A stretch of 64,000 nt of DNA from Streptomyces aquilus (GTDB lineage: Bacteria; Actinomycetota; Actinomycetes; Streptomycetales; Streptomycetaceae), in assembly GCF_003955715.1 (NCBI RefSeq), contig NZ_CP034463.1:4278001-4342000 (forward strand), given 5' to 3'. The notes below the pieces were generated by a model. That model was not told the origin of the DNA. It saw nothing but the letters and a program-made list of their open reading frames with translations, and did no database searches. The position numbers were made by a program, and so were the translations under genes. Below are positions 54,628 through 63,199 of the stretch, piece by piece. Each line of letters begins with the position of its first letter. Position 1 is the first letter of the stretch.

Positions 54628-54906
54628 ATGCCTCGTCCGACTGCCGCACAGCTCGCCTACGGTTCGTTCACCGTGATCTTCTCGACGCTCGCCATGCTGC
54701 TGCTGTCACAGACGAGTTCGGGGCTCGGGATCGCGGTCATCGCCGTCTCGGCGCTCGCGCTCGGGCTCCTCGTCGCCATGACGGTGCCGATCCCCAAGTC
54801 GCGTGTGGTCGCGGTGCAGAAGCCCGCCGAGGTCGCCGCGGCGGCCCCCGCGACGGCCGAGGAGCCCGTGGCCGCGGTGGCCACGAGCTCCCGGAAAGCT
54901 GCCTGA
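54628..54906 (+). CDS. Small membrane protein, unknown
   Basis: 92 residues with two membrane segments (YGSFTVIFSTLAMLLLSQ and LGIAVIAVSALALGLLVAM), then a short motif IPKSRVVAVQKP and an Ala/Pro/Glu-rich tail. Conserved in Streptomyces by appearance; no function is recognised. Confidence 0.8.
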   Translation: MPRPTAAQLAYGSFTVIFSTLAMLLLSQTSSGLGIAVIAVSALALGLLVAMTVPIPKSRVVAVQKPAEVAAAAPATAEEPVAAVATSSRKAA

Positions 54907-54934
54907 ACCCGGCGTACGGCGGTGACGGTGGCGG

Positions 54935-55570
54935 TCAGCCGGTGCTGACCACCACCGTCTTCGCCGCTTTGTCGTGCAGCCCCTGCTTGTAGGGCTTGTC
55001 GAAGAAGCTCCAGCCGCCCGAGATCGCGGTCCAGACGCAGGCGCAGCAGAACGCGAACGGGATCCACAGCACCAGGGAGCGGACCAGGACGGTCTGCACG
55101 GAGGGCGTGGAGCCGTTCTCCAGGTTCGCCACCCGCATCTTCAGCCACTTCTTGCCGAGCGTCTGACCCGACTTGGTGATCATGAAGGTGTCGTAGCCGA
55201 TGTAGAGCAGGGCGGCGACCAGCGACTGCGCGAAGGACTTGCCGTACTCCACCTTGTCGGCGTTCACGTCGTACTCGTTGACCCCGAAACCCCAGGTGAG
55301 CAGGGCGACGACGATCCCGACCAGGATCATGTCGATGATCCGCGCGAGCGTGCGCCGGCCGCTGTCGGCGAGCGGGGGCATGCCGGCGAGGGGGTCGGCG
55401 GGATAGCCGCCACCGCCGTAGGGGCTGCCTCCGCCGTACGGATCACCTCCGTACGGCGGGGGCTGACTGCCGTACGGCGAACCGGAGTCGCCCGACGGCG
55501 GGGGCTGCTTCCTGAACGGGTCGTCTTCCGGCGGCTGCTGACCGGAGCCGGGGGGCGGTTCGCTGCTCAT
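54935..55570 (-). CDS. RDD family membrane protein
   Basis: 211 residues. The N-terminal 75 residues are Pro/Gly/Tyr-rich and disordered. The RDD domain (ADSGRRTLARIIDMILVGIV) holds Arg and Asp and is followed by two more membrane segments with LGKKWLKMRV. The role is unknown; the second RDD gene is next to it. Confidence 0.9.
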   Translation of the reverse strand: MSSEPPPGSGQQPPEDDPFRKQPPPSGDSGSPYGSQPPPYGGDPYGGGSPYGGGGYPADPLAGMPPLADSGRRTLARIIDMILVGIVVALLTWGFGVNEYDVNADKVEYGKSFAQSLVAALLYIGYDTFMITKSGQTLGKKWLKMRVANLENGSTPSVQTVLVRSLVLWIPFAFCCACVWTAISGGWSFFDKPYKQGLHDKAAKTVVVSTG

Positions 55571-55659
55571 GGCCCGAGTCGACCGCGAACCCCCGGGCTC
55601 CGCATCCGGCGAGCGGCCGTCCGGAGTACGGAATCGGCTGCTCCGTCTGTCGTATGCGA

Positions 55660-57459
55660 CTATCCGGCTACGAACGTATGTGCGGCCTTGTCGTGCCAGC
55701 ACTGGCGCCACGGCTTGTCGAACAGGCCCCATACGACGCCCACGACACCGATCGCGAGCAGGCCGGGGACGCTGTAGACCAGCCAGCGGCGCAGGGCCGC
55801 GCCGAAGGACGGGGGTTCGCCGCCCTCGATGTCCCGCACCTCCAGGCCGAGCAGCTTCTTGCCGAGGGTGCGGCCCCACTTGGCGGTGGGCAGCGCCTCG
55901 TAGAGCACGCCGAAGAGGAGCAGGACGGCGAGGATGACGCCGAGATACGTCGACGTCGTGCCGTCCAGCAGCCAGACGGTGACGGTCTCGCCGCTGAGCT
56001 TCGCCGCGTCGATCTTCTCGTCGACGTGGTCGAGGGCCTTGGTGCCGAGCGGTACGGCCGCGACAGCGGTGACGCCGAGCACCACGACGGTGTCCAGCAG
56101 CCGCGCCGCCAGCCGCTTGCCGAGGCCGGCCGGACGGGCGGAGGCCTGACGCCGGGCGGCGGCCTGGAAGATGTCGTCGACGGGCGGCTTCCAGGGCACG
56201 ACGGGCTGGTCCTCCCCCGACGCCCCGGCCAGCCGATGCACCTGCTGCGCCCAGGAGGGCTGCCCACCGCCGGGGCCGCTGCTCATAGGGGCGGAGGCGG
56301 GGGTGGGCTGCTGCGGGACGGAGGGCGCGGCGGGGGCGGCGGCACCGGCGGCCGGGGTGGGCTGCTGGGGGCCGGAGAGGGCGGTCGGGGCGGCGGAGGC
56401 GGGGGCTTGAGCAGCGGCACCTGCCTGCGCCTGCGAGGCGGCGGCCCGCTCGGCAGCGGCCTTGCCGGCGCCGAAGCCGGGGGTGTTGGGGGCGGGGGCG
56501 CCGGAAGCTGAGATGCCGGGGCCGGTGAAGGCGGGGGTGCCGGACGCCGGGGCGCCGGGACCACCGGAGGCTGAGGCGCCGGACGTGGAGGCGCCGGGGC
56601 CCGTGAAAGCGGGGCCGCCGGAGCCGGAAGAGCCCGGGGTGCCGGACGCTGAGGCGCCGGGACCACCGGAGGCGGGGGCGCCCGACGTGGAGGCGCCGGG
56701 GCCCGTGAAAGCGGGGCCGCCGGTGCCGGAGGGGCCCGGGGTGCCGAACGTGCCCGCCGTCGGACCGGCCCCGTGTGCGCCGCCCGTGCTCCCTCCCTGC
56801 GCCCCGCCCTGCTGGGCCGTGCGCGGGGGGACCGCCCGGAAGGTCATGGTCCCCTCGTCACCCACGGGGCCACCGGGGCCGGGGACACCGGGAGTCGCGG
56901 CGCCGAAGGCCGGTCCACCGGACGCGCCCGCGCCGCCCTGCCCGGAATCCCCCTGCTGTCCCGTCGTAGGCCTGCGGAACACGAACGTGTTGCCCGACGG
57001 GACGTCAGAGGCGTCCTGGGCGGGCGGGATCGTTGCCGTGCCGTCCGTGCTGGACGTCTCGGACGGGACGCGGGGGTCGGGGCCGGTCGGTGCTCCCCAG
57101 GAGACGCGGCGGTCCTGGTCGCCGCCGAAGCCGGACTGGTGTCCCCGGTCGGCGCCCCAGGCCGACGCGGGCTCGGGACGGCTGCCGTGCTGCGCGTCGG
57201 ACGGGGAGGCCTGCGGCCGCGGGTCCTCGTCGAAGAAGTGCGGGCCCGTCTCCTCCACGGGCGGCACCGCGCCCCCCGTACCCGAACCCGTACCCGAACC
57301 CGGCGGTGTCGGCGGGGTGCCGTCCGTCGGGGCCGGGCGGCTGGTGCCCGGGACCCAGGCGGCGCCGTTCCAATAGCGGACGTAGCCGGGGATGGACGGG
57401 TCCGGGTAGTAGCCCTCGCGGGGCCTGTCGTCACCGGGGGCCGGGGTTGGGGCGCTCAT
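55660..57459 (-). CDS. DUF2510-RDD protein with long disordered linker
   Basis: 599 residues from ATG 57459. The N-terminal DUF2510 domain reads GYYPDPSIPGYVRYWNGAAW (about 16-35). A long Pro/Gly/Ala/Thr-rich middle contains a 34-residue repeat (two near-exact copies at 56582 and 56684, 102 bp apart). The C-terminal RDD domain shows LGKRLAARLLDTVVVLG and membrane spans, then KWGRTLGKKLLGLEVRDIEG. It is a paralogue of the 54935-55570 protein. Confidence 0.9.
   Translation of the reverse strand: MSAPTPAPGDDRPREGYYPDPSIPGYVRYWNGAAWVPGTSRPAPTDGTPPTPPGSGTGSGTGGAVPPVEETGPHFFDEDPRPQASPSDAQHGSRPEPASAWGADRGHQSGFGGDQDRRVSWGAPTGPDPRVPSETSSTDGTATIPPAQDASDVPSGNTFVFRRPTTGQQGDSGQGGAGASGGPAFGAATPGVPGPGGPVGDEGTMTFRAVPPRTAQQGGAQGGSTGGAHGAGPTAGTFGTPGPSGTGGPAFTGPGASTSGAPASGGPGASASGTPGSSGSGGPAFTGPGASTSGASASGGPGAPASGTPAFTGPGISASGAPAPNTPGFGAGKAAAERAAASQAQAGAAAQAPASAAPTALSGPQQPTPAAGAAAPAAPSVPQQPTPASAPMSSGPGGGQPSWAQQVHRLAGASGEDQPVVPWKPPVDDIFQAAARRQASARPAGLGKRLAARLLDTVVVLGVTAVAAVPLGTKALDHVDEKIDAAKLSGETVTVWLLDGTTSTYLGVILAVLLLFGVLYEALPTAKWGRTLGKKLLGLEVRDIEGGEPPSFGAALRRWLVYSVPGLLAIGVVGVVWGLFDKPWRQCWHDKAAHTFVAG
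56490..56740 (-). repeat. 102-bp repeat units in the DUF2510-RDD gene
   Basis: A unit carrying GACGTGGAGGCGCCGGGGCC recurs at 56582 and 56684 (spacing 102 bp, 34 codons), with partial copies beside. It encodes the Gly/Pro/Ser/Ala linker. Repeat length variation between strains is likely. Confidence 0.75.
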
Positions 57460-57672
57460 GTCCGTCGTCCCGTATCTGCTCGGGGGTGAATAGAGGGGGC
57501 TCCACATCTATCAGACCGGCGCAACCCTCCACCGCCAGTCCCACCGGACCCATACGTTCGAGGGTCCGGAAAAAAAGTTCTCCGAACCCGCGTAATGCTT
57601 CCGCCCCCTCCCCGCTCTCCACCCGTGCGGGCCCACCACAGGGCCGCGCACGAGCGGAGAGGAACGACCGAC

Positions 57673-58086
57673 ATGCACTACACCGTGGTGGAACGCGAGC
57701 TGGAGCTCAAACTCATCCTGTCACCGGAGCGCAGCATCCCGGTGCCGGCCCGGCTGAGCTACCGCACCGACGATCCGTACGCCGTCCACGTCACCTTCCA
57801 CATCAACTCCGACCACCCGGTGAACTGGACGTTCTCCCGCGAGCTGCTGGTGGAGGGGGTGTTCCGGCCGTGCGGGCACGGTGACGTGCGGGTGTGGCCG
57901 ACGAAGGCGGAGGGCCGCAGCGTCGTCCTGATGGCGCTGAGTTCACCTGATGGGGACGCGCTGCTGGAGGCGCCCAGCGCCCAGGTGTCCGCCTGGCTGG
58001 AGCGGACGCTGCGGGTGGTGCCCCCGGGGACTGAGGGCGAGCAGCTGGGGATCGACGACGCGCTCGACCAGCTGCTCGCCCAGTGA
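57673..58086 (+). CDS. ssgG: SsgA-like protein (SALP), SsgG
   Basis: 137 residues from ATG 57673. It has the SsgA family pattern: PVPARLSYRTDDPYAVHVTF, HPVNWTFSRELLVEGVF, and VLMALSSPDGDALLEAP. SALPs place or time sporulation septa in Streptomyces. It sits four genes from hppD as ssgG does in S. coelicolor. Confidence 0.9.
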   Translation: MHYTVVERELELKLILSPERSIPVPARLSYRTDDPYAVHVTFHINSDHPVNWTFSRELLVEGVFRPCGHGDVRVWPTKAEGRSVVLMALSSPDGDALLEAPSAQVSAWLERTLRVVPPGTEGEQLGIDDALDQLLAQ

Positions 58087-58103
58087 GCCGGCATCGCGAA
58101 GGG

Positions 58104-59504
58104 TCAGAACAGCTTGCCCGGGTTGAGGAGGCCCAACGGATCGAAGACCTGCTTGATCTGCCGCTGCATCTCCACCCCGACGGGCCCGAGCTCGCGCGCC
58201 AGCCACTCCTTCTTCAGCACGCCCACCCCGTGCTCGCCGGTGATCGTGCCGCCGAGCTCCAGGCCGAGGGCCATGATCTCGTCGAAGGACTCGCGGGCGC
58301 GCCGGGACTCGTCGGGGTCGGCGGCGTCGAAGCAGACGGTGGGGTGGGTGTTGCCGTCGCCGGCGTGGGCGCAGACCCCGATGGTGAGGTCGTACTTCCC
58401 GGCGATCCGCTCGACCCCTTCGAGCATGTCGGCGAGCCGGGAGCGGGGCACGCACACGTCGTCGATCATCGTCGTGCCCTTGACCGCTTCCAGCGCGGTC
58501 AGCGAGAGCCGCCGGGCCTGGAGGAGGAGCTCGGACTCGGCGGCGTCGTCGGCCGGGACGACCTGGGTGGCGCCGGCGGCCTCGCACAGGGCGCCGACGG
58601 CGGCGAGGTCGGCGGCCGGGTCCGGGGTGTCGAAGGCGGCGAGCAGCAGGGCCTCGGTGGTCTCCGGGAGCCCCATGTGGGCGATGGCGTTGACGGCCTT
58701 GACGGTCGTACGGTCCATCAGTTCGAGGAGGGACGGGACGTGCCCGCCCGCCATGATCCGGCACACGGCGTCGCAGGCCGCGGCGGCGGAGGCGAACTCG
58801 GCGGCCAGCACCAGCTGCTGCGGCGGCTGGGGCCGGAGGGCGAGGATCGCCTTGACGACGATGCCGAGGGAGCCCTCGGAGCCGACGAACAGGCGGGTGA
58901 GGTCGTAGCCGGCGACGCCCTTGGCGGTGCGCTTGCCGGTGGACATCAGGCGGCCGTCGGCGAGGACGACGTCGAGGCCGAGGACGTACTCGGCCGTCAC
59001 CCCGTACTTCACGCAGCACAGGCCGCCGGAGGCGGTGCCGATGTTGCCGCCGATGGTGCACATCTCCCAGCTGGAGGGGTCCGGCGGGTAGTAGAGGCCG
59101 TGTTCGTTGACCGCGCGGGAGAGGGTCGCGTTGATGACGCCCGGCTCGACGACGGCGATGCGCTCGACCGGGTCGATCTCCAGGATGCGGTCCATCCTGG
59201 TCAGGGACAGCACGATGCAGTCGTCGGTGGCGTTGGCGCCGCCGGACAGCCCGGTGCGGGCGCCCTGCGGGACGACCGGGACGCGCAGTTCCGTGGCGAC
59301 GCGCATGACGTGCTGGACCTGCTCGACCGTGCGCGGCAGGACGACGACGGCGGGAGCGCCGGCCGGGCAGAAGCTGGCCATGTCGTTGGCGTAGGAGGCC
59401 GTGACGTCGGGGTCGGTCAGGACGGCCTCGGCGGGCAGGCCGGCCAGGAGCCGGTCGACGAGGTTTCCGGTGACTTCGTCTCGTGGCGCTTCGATACGGC
59501 TCAT
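58104..59504 (-). CDS. FAD-linked oxidase, GlcD/lactate dehydrogenase-like
   Basis: 466 residues from ATG 59504 (GTG 59510 is also in frame). FAD domain: PVVPQGARTGLSGGANATDD, then PDPSSWEMCTIGGNIGTASGG; the C-terminus is GEHGVGVLKKEWL. It oxidises a 2-hydroxy acid such as glycolate or D-lactate; the exact substrate is not decided. Confidence 0.92.
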   Translation of the reverse strand: MSRIEAPRDEVTGNLVDRLLAGLPAEAVLTDPDVTASYANDMASFCPAGAPAVVVLPRTVEQVQHVMRVATELRVPVVPQGARTGLSGGANATDDCIVLSLTRMDRILEIDPVERIAVVEPGVINATLSRAVNEHGLYYPPDPSSWEMCTIGGNIGTASGGLCCVKYGVTAEYVLGLDVVLADGRLMSTGKRTAKGVAGYDLTRLFVGSEGSLGIVVKAILALRPQPPQQLVLAAEFASAAAACDAVCRIMAGGHVPSLLELMDRTTVKAVNAIAHMGLPETTEALLLAAFDTPDPAADLAAVGALCEAAGATQVVPADDAAESELLLQARRLSLTALEAVKGTTMIDDVCVPRSRLADMLEGVERIAGKYDLTIGVCAHAGDGNTHPTVCFDAADPDESRRARESFDEIMALGLELGGTITGEHGVGVLKKEWLARELGPVGVEMQRQIKQVFDPLGLLNPGKLF

Positions 59505-59593
59505 GATCACAGCGTCGCACCCGGGGCCATCGGTGTGAACCCCGTCCGCACCGGCCTTCGCATACGGGGATGTGGTCGTCGTACTGACGCACA

Positions 59594-61039
59594 GTGAGCG
59601 CCATGGAGAACCAAGAGGAGGCCCGGCGGGGCGGACGCGTCGGCCGCTGGGGACTGGTCGCCGCCCTCGCCGGGTGTCTGGTGCTCGGCGGGACGCTGAT
59701 GGTGGTGCCGGTGCAGCGGACGGGCCCGCGGGCGGCCGTGCCGCCGGCGCCGGGCGCGCAGGCGCTCACGGCGGTGTCGGCGGGGGTGCCGGCCGCGCTG
59801 CCGGACCTCGCGGTGCTGATCGGTGAGCGGGAGACGCATCTGCGGAGGAACCCGCGGGACGCCGAGTCGTGGGCGCTGCTCGGGGCGGCGTACGTCGAGC
59901 AGGGGCGGCGGACGGCGCAGTCGGCGTACTACCCGAAGGCCGACCGGGCGCTGCGGACCTCGCTGCGGGTGGAGAGGAGCGCCGCCGCCTACGACGGAAT
60001 GGCGGCGCTGGCGAACGCGCGGCGGGACTTCCGGGCGGCGCGGACGTGGGGTGAGGCCGCGCGGAAGCTGGACGCGAAGCGCTGGACGACGTATCCGCTG
60101 CTGATCGACGCCTACACCGGGCTCGGCGACTGGAAGGCCGCGGGGCGGGCGCTGGAGCGGCTCCAGGAACTGCGGGGCGGGCCGGCGGTGATGGCGAGGG
60201 CCGGGGCGGTGTACCGGGACCGGGGCTGGCGTGAGGACGCGATGGCGCAGCTCTCCGACGCGGCGGCGGGCGCGAAGGCGCCGGCCGAGCGGGCGGCGTA
60301 CCTGGAGCGGGTGGGGCAGCTGGCCTGGGAGCGCGGGGAACGGGAGGTCGCCCTGCGGAACTTCCGGGAGGCGGTGCGCTTCGACCCCGACCTGCGGGCC
60401 GCGCAGGCCGGGCAGGGGCGGGCGCTGGCGGCGCTGGGGCGGACGTCGGAGGCGCTGAGCGCGTACCGGTTGGCGCTGACCAACCAGCCGAGCCCGCAAT
60501 ACGCCTTGGAACTGGGTGAGTTGTACGAGTCGCTGGGGCTGCGGCAGGCGGCGCGGGCGCAGTACGACCTGCTGCGGGCGCGGGTGCGCAGCGCCGCCGC
60601 GGGCGGGGCCGACGAGGAACTCGTGCTCGGGGTGTTCGAGGCCGACCACGGTGATCCCGCGTCCGCTGTACGGCGGTTGCGGGCGGAGTGGCGGCGCCAG
60701 CCGGGGATCGCGGTGGCCGACGCACTGGGGTGGGCGCTGCACCGGGCCGGGGAGGACGAGGAGGCACTGCGGTACGCGGTGCGGGCGACGGACAAGGTGC
60801 ACGGGGGCGGCGTCCGCAGTGCGCTGTACGCCTTCCATCGAGGCATGATCGAGCGGGAGTTGGAGCAGCAGGGGCCCGCGCGACGGCATCTTCAGGAGGC
60901 GCTGCGGATCAACCCGTACTTCTCGCCGCTCCATGTGCGCGCGGCTCGGGAGGCGTTGACGGAGCTGGGCGCCGAACCGTCCTCGGAGGTACCGGAGTCG
61001 GTCACAGGGCAGCCGTGCCGATCAGCGCGTTGCGCGTGA
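59594..61039 (+). CDS. TPR-repeat protein with N-terminal membrane anchor
   Basis: 481 residues from GTG 59594 (ATG 59603 is an alternative). A membrane segment (GLVAALAGCLVLGGTLMVV, residues 19-37) is followed by at least five tetratricopeptide repeats (SWALLGAAYVEQGR, ALEL-type GELYESLGLRQAARAQYD, and HLQEALRINPYFSPLHVRAA). It probably mediates protein contacts outside the membrane. Its last 38 bp overlap the convergent nitrile hydratase gene. Confidence 0.85.
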   Translation: MSAMENQEEARRGGRVGRWGLVAALAGCLVLGGTLMVVPVQRTGPRAAVPPAPGAQALTAVSAGVPAALPDLAVLIGERETHLRRNPRDAESWALLGAAYVEQGRRTAQSAYYPKADRALRTSLRVERSAAAYDGMAALANARRDFRAARTWGEAARKLDAKRWTTYPLLIDAYTGLGDWKAAGRALERLQELRGGPAVMARAGAVYRDRGWREDAMAQLSDAAAGAKAPAERAAYLERVGQLAWERGEREVALRNFREAVRFDPDLRAAQAGQGRALAALGRTSEALSAYRLALTNQPSPQYALELGELYESLGLRQAARAQYDLLRARVRSAAAGGADEELVLGVFEADHGDPASAVRRLRAEWRRQPGIAVADALGWALHRAGEDEEALRYAVRATDKVHGGGVRSALYAFHRGMIERELEQQGPARRHLQEALRINPYFSPLHVRAAREALTELGAEPSSEVPESVTGQPCRSARCA

Positions 61040-61583
61040 CCAACGCCGCCAGCTCCTCCTCCGCCAGCCCCTCCGTACCCTCCGGCCTGCGCGGCAGGAC
61101 CATGTAGCGGCTCTCGGCGCTGGAGTCCCACACCGTGACGGCGACGGTGTCGGGCAGCTCCAGGCCGAACTCCCGCAGCACGGACCGGGGTTCGCGGACC
61201 ACCCGGGAGCGGTACGCCTCGGACTTGTACCAGCTGGGCGACGGACCGAGCAGGCGCAGCGGGTAGCAGGAGCAGAGGGTGCAGACGACGACGTTGTGCG
61301 TGTCGGCGGTGTTCTCGACGACGCGCAGGCGCTGGTACGAGCCTTCCATGTAGCCGAGTTCCCGCACGGCGGCCGTGCCGTCGGCGAGGAGGCGGGACCT
61401 GAAGGCCTCGTCGGTCCAGGCACGGGCCACCACCCGGGCGCCGTTCGCCGGGGCGGAGGAGGCGAGGAAGGCGTCGATGGCCTCGTCCACCCGCTCTCCG
61501 GTGATCAGGCCCTTCTCCTCCAGCAGGGTTTCGAGGCGCCGTACCCGCCGGGCGATCGTCGCGTCCAGGTGCTCACCGGTCAC
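61002..61583 (-). CDS. Nitrile hydratase alpha / thiocyanate hydrolase gamma-like subunit
   Basis: 193 residues from GTG 61583 (GGAGGA 8 nt upstream). VVCTLCSCYP is the Cys-Thr-Leu-Cys-Ser-Cys claw for low-spin cobalt. Then PSWYKSEAYRSRVVREPRSV and VAVTVWDSSAESRYMVLP match Co-type NHases. The two beta-like halves are encoded just upstream as separate genes, as in thiocyanate hydrolase and the toyocamycin nitrile hydratase. The substrate may be a nitrile or thiocyanate. Confidence 0.92.
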   Translation of the reverse strand: MTGEHLDATIARRVRRLETLLEEKGLITGERVDEAIDAFLASSAPANGARVVARAWTDEAFRSRLLADGTAAVRELGYMEGSYQRLRVVENTADTHNVVVCTLCSCYPLRLLGPSPSWYKSEAYRSRVVREPRSVLREFGLELPDTVAVTVWDSSAESRYMVLPRRPEGTEGLAEEELAALVTRNALIGTAAL

Positions 61584-61866
61584 GGTCGGGGTCCTCCTCC
61601 AAGTAGCTTTCCCACAGGTCCAGTACGACGTGGTGGTCGCCCTCGCCCCACAGGTCACGGGCCGCGAAGCGGACCGCGTAGATCTGCTCGACCGGCGCGT
61701 CCCCGCGGCCCTGTGCGCTGATGTCGGCGAGCTCCGCGGGGCCCTCGGGCTCGACGACCACGCCTCGCTTGCCGCGGGCGTAGCGGGGCAGACGGGTGTG
61801 GTGCGGCGGGTCGTGGGGGAAGGTGCGGACCCGGGTGCCGGGCGGGAAGCGGTCGCCGTCAGTCAT
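61573..61866 (-). CDS. Nitrile hydratase beta C-terminal-half subunit
   Basis: 97 residues, starting ATG 61866 inside the previous stop region and ending 11 bp into the alpha-like gene. FPPGTRVRTFPHDPPHHTRLPRYARGKRG is the SH3-like barrel start of NHase beta; YAVRFAARDLWGEG is the conserved end. It corresponds to the C-terminal half of NHase beta. Confidence 0.92.
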   Translation of the reverse strand: MTDGDRFPPGTRVRTFPHDPPHHTRLPRYARGKRGVVVEPEGPAELADISAQGRGDAPVEQIYAVRFAARDLWGEGDHHVVLDLWESYLEEDPDRDR

Positions 61867-62140
61867 CCAACTCGCCCCGTTCCAGCACGCCCTTGGCCTC
61901 CAGCAGGGTGACGATCGCGGTGAACCAGCGCTCGTAGTACGAGGCCGCCAGGTACTCGGCGGGCGGCATCGACTCGATGGCGTCCCGGAACTCGTTGGTG
62001 TTGAACAGGCCTTGGGCGCGCAGGGTGTTGAAGAGGCCGACGACCCGGGCCTCCCAGTCCGCGTGGAAGGGTTCGGTGTCGTCGGCGGTGTCGATCGCGC
62101 CGAAGCCCTGGGTGCCGCCCACGTCGTTGATCCTCGCCAT
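61859..62140 (-). CDS. Nitrile hydratase beta N-terminal-half subunit
   Basis: 93 residues. MARINDVGGTQGFGAI and EPFHADWEARVVGL are the N-terminal signature of NHase beta; SYYERWFTAIVTLLEAKGVL follows. It is the first gene of a three-gene operon with ATGACTGA overlap to the second. No NHase activator gene is next to it in the window. Confidence 0.92.
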   Translation of the reverse strand: MARINDVGGTQGFGAIDTADDTEPFHADWEARVVGLFNTLRAQGLFNTNEFRDAIESMPPAEYLAASYYERWFTAIVTLLEAKGVLERGELDD

Positions 62141-62163
62141 GGGGCCAGCCTACGGCCGTACGA

Positions 62164-62231
62164 CGACGGTGGCTCGGCTACGACGGTGGCTCGGCTACGA
62201 CGGTGGCTCGACTACGACAGTGGCTCGGCTA
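62164..62231. repeat. Four 17-bp tandem repeats
   Basis: Four copies of a 17-bp unit (CGACGGTGGCTCGGCTA) at 62164, 62181, 62198 and 62215; copies three and four differ by one base. The array ends on the stop codon of the TagC-like gene. Confidence 0.9.
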
Positions 62232-63083
62232 GGCCAATGGCTTGGCGTACAGGGAGAACCGGCGGGCGCCGGCCGCGCCCGACGCGAGGCCGAGGTAGAG
62301 GCCCTTCCCGGTCCGGTGGCGGACGGCGAGGCCCTCCGGCTCGCGGTGGGTGAGGGAGCGGCCGGCCTGAGTGCGCATGCGCTGGAGCAGTTCGCCGGTG
62401 GTGAGGTCGACGCAGGAGAGGTGGGCGTTGCCGAACTTGGCGGCCGGGTTGGTTTTGGGGTCGTAGGCGGTGCCGGCGAGTTGGTAGAGGTGGTCGCCGT
62501 GCAGGGCGTACCCCTGGAAGGGGATCTTGGGGTCGGGGTGCGGGGCGGGCTGGGCGATGTCGGTGATGGGGTCGTCGTACGCGCGGTGGACGAAGGCGTC
62601 GAGGTCCCAGACCCGGTAGCGGGGCTTGCCCTTGATGCGGTAGCGGACGGCTATGCGCTTGCTCGCCATGCAGACCGTGGGCTGGTTGTTGGTCGAACCC
62701 GGTATCGGCTTGCGGGTGTTGACGTCCGCGACGGTGCGGGTGGCGCCCGCGGCGAACTGGAAGCGGGTGACGGACTGGCCGTAGCCGCGCTTCGCCTCGC
62801 TCTCGGTCCAGATCCACACCTTGCCGTCGGCGGCGTTCTGCACACCCATGCTGACGCCGTGCCCGAAGCCCTGGAGGTGCATGTGGCCGAGCAACGTGCC
62901 GTCGTACTCGAGCTTGTTGAGGCAGAGGTTGCCGGCGCCGATGCCGCCGCGGCGGACCTGGAGGACGTACAGGTGCTGGTGGACCTCGTCGAAGGCGAAG
63001 GACTGGAGGACCGTGCCCTCGTGCAGGGCCTTCTCCTTCAGCCGGCGCTTCGCCGGTACGTCGAGGTCGACGCGGTCGGTCAC
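62229..63083 (-). CDS. TagC-like (teichoic acid biosynthesis protein C) beta-propeller
   Basis: About 284 residues from GTG 63083 (GGGGAG upstream; an ATG 13 codons further lacks it). The pattern KALHEGTVLQSFAFDEVHQHLYVLQ, GHMHLQGFGHGVSMGV, IPFQGYALHGDHLYQLAGTAYD and LTHREPEGLAVRH matches proteins annotated as teichoic acid biosynthesis protein C, a beta-propeller family. No signal peptide is seen, unlike many relatives. The true function is unclear. Confidence 0.8.
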   Translation of the reverse strand: MTDRVDLDVPAKRRLKEKALHEGTVLQSFAFDEVHQHLYVLQVRRGGIGAGNLCLNKLEYDGTLLGHMHLQGFGHGVSMGVQNAADGKVWIWTESEAKRGYGQSVTRFQFAAGATRTVADVNTRKPIPGSTNNQPTVCMASKRIAVRYRIKGKPRYRVWDLDAFVHRAYDDPITDIAQPAPHPDPKIPFQGYALHGDHLYQLAGTAYDPKTNPAAKFGNAHLSCVDLTTGELLQRMRTQAGRSLTHREPEGLAVRHRTGKGLYLGLASGAAGARRFSLYAKPLA

Positions 63084-63199
63084 GGTGGTGCTCCCCGGGT
63101 GCCACGGACGCCCTGACGGCATCCACAGGACCAGAGAGTGTCAACTCCCGTTCACCGGTTTCAAGATGATGCGAAAGCGCTTGTGGATTCACGGCACTT

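Noticed and set aside
62164..62231. Possible CRISPR array
   Set aside because: The units follow each other directly without unique spacers and no cas gene is near.
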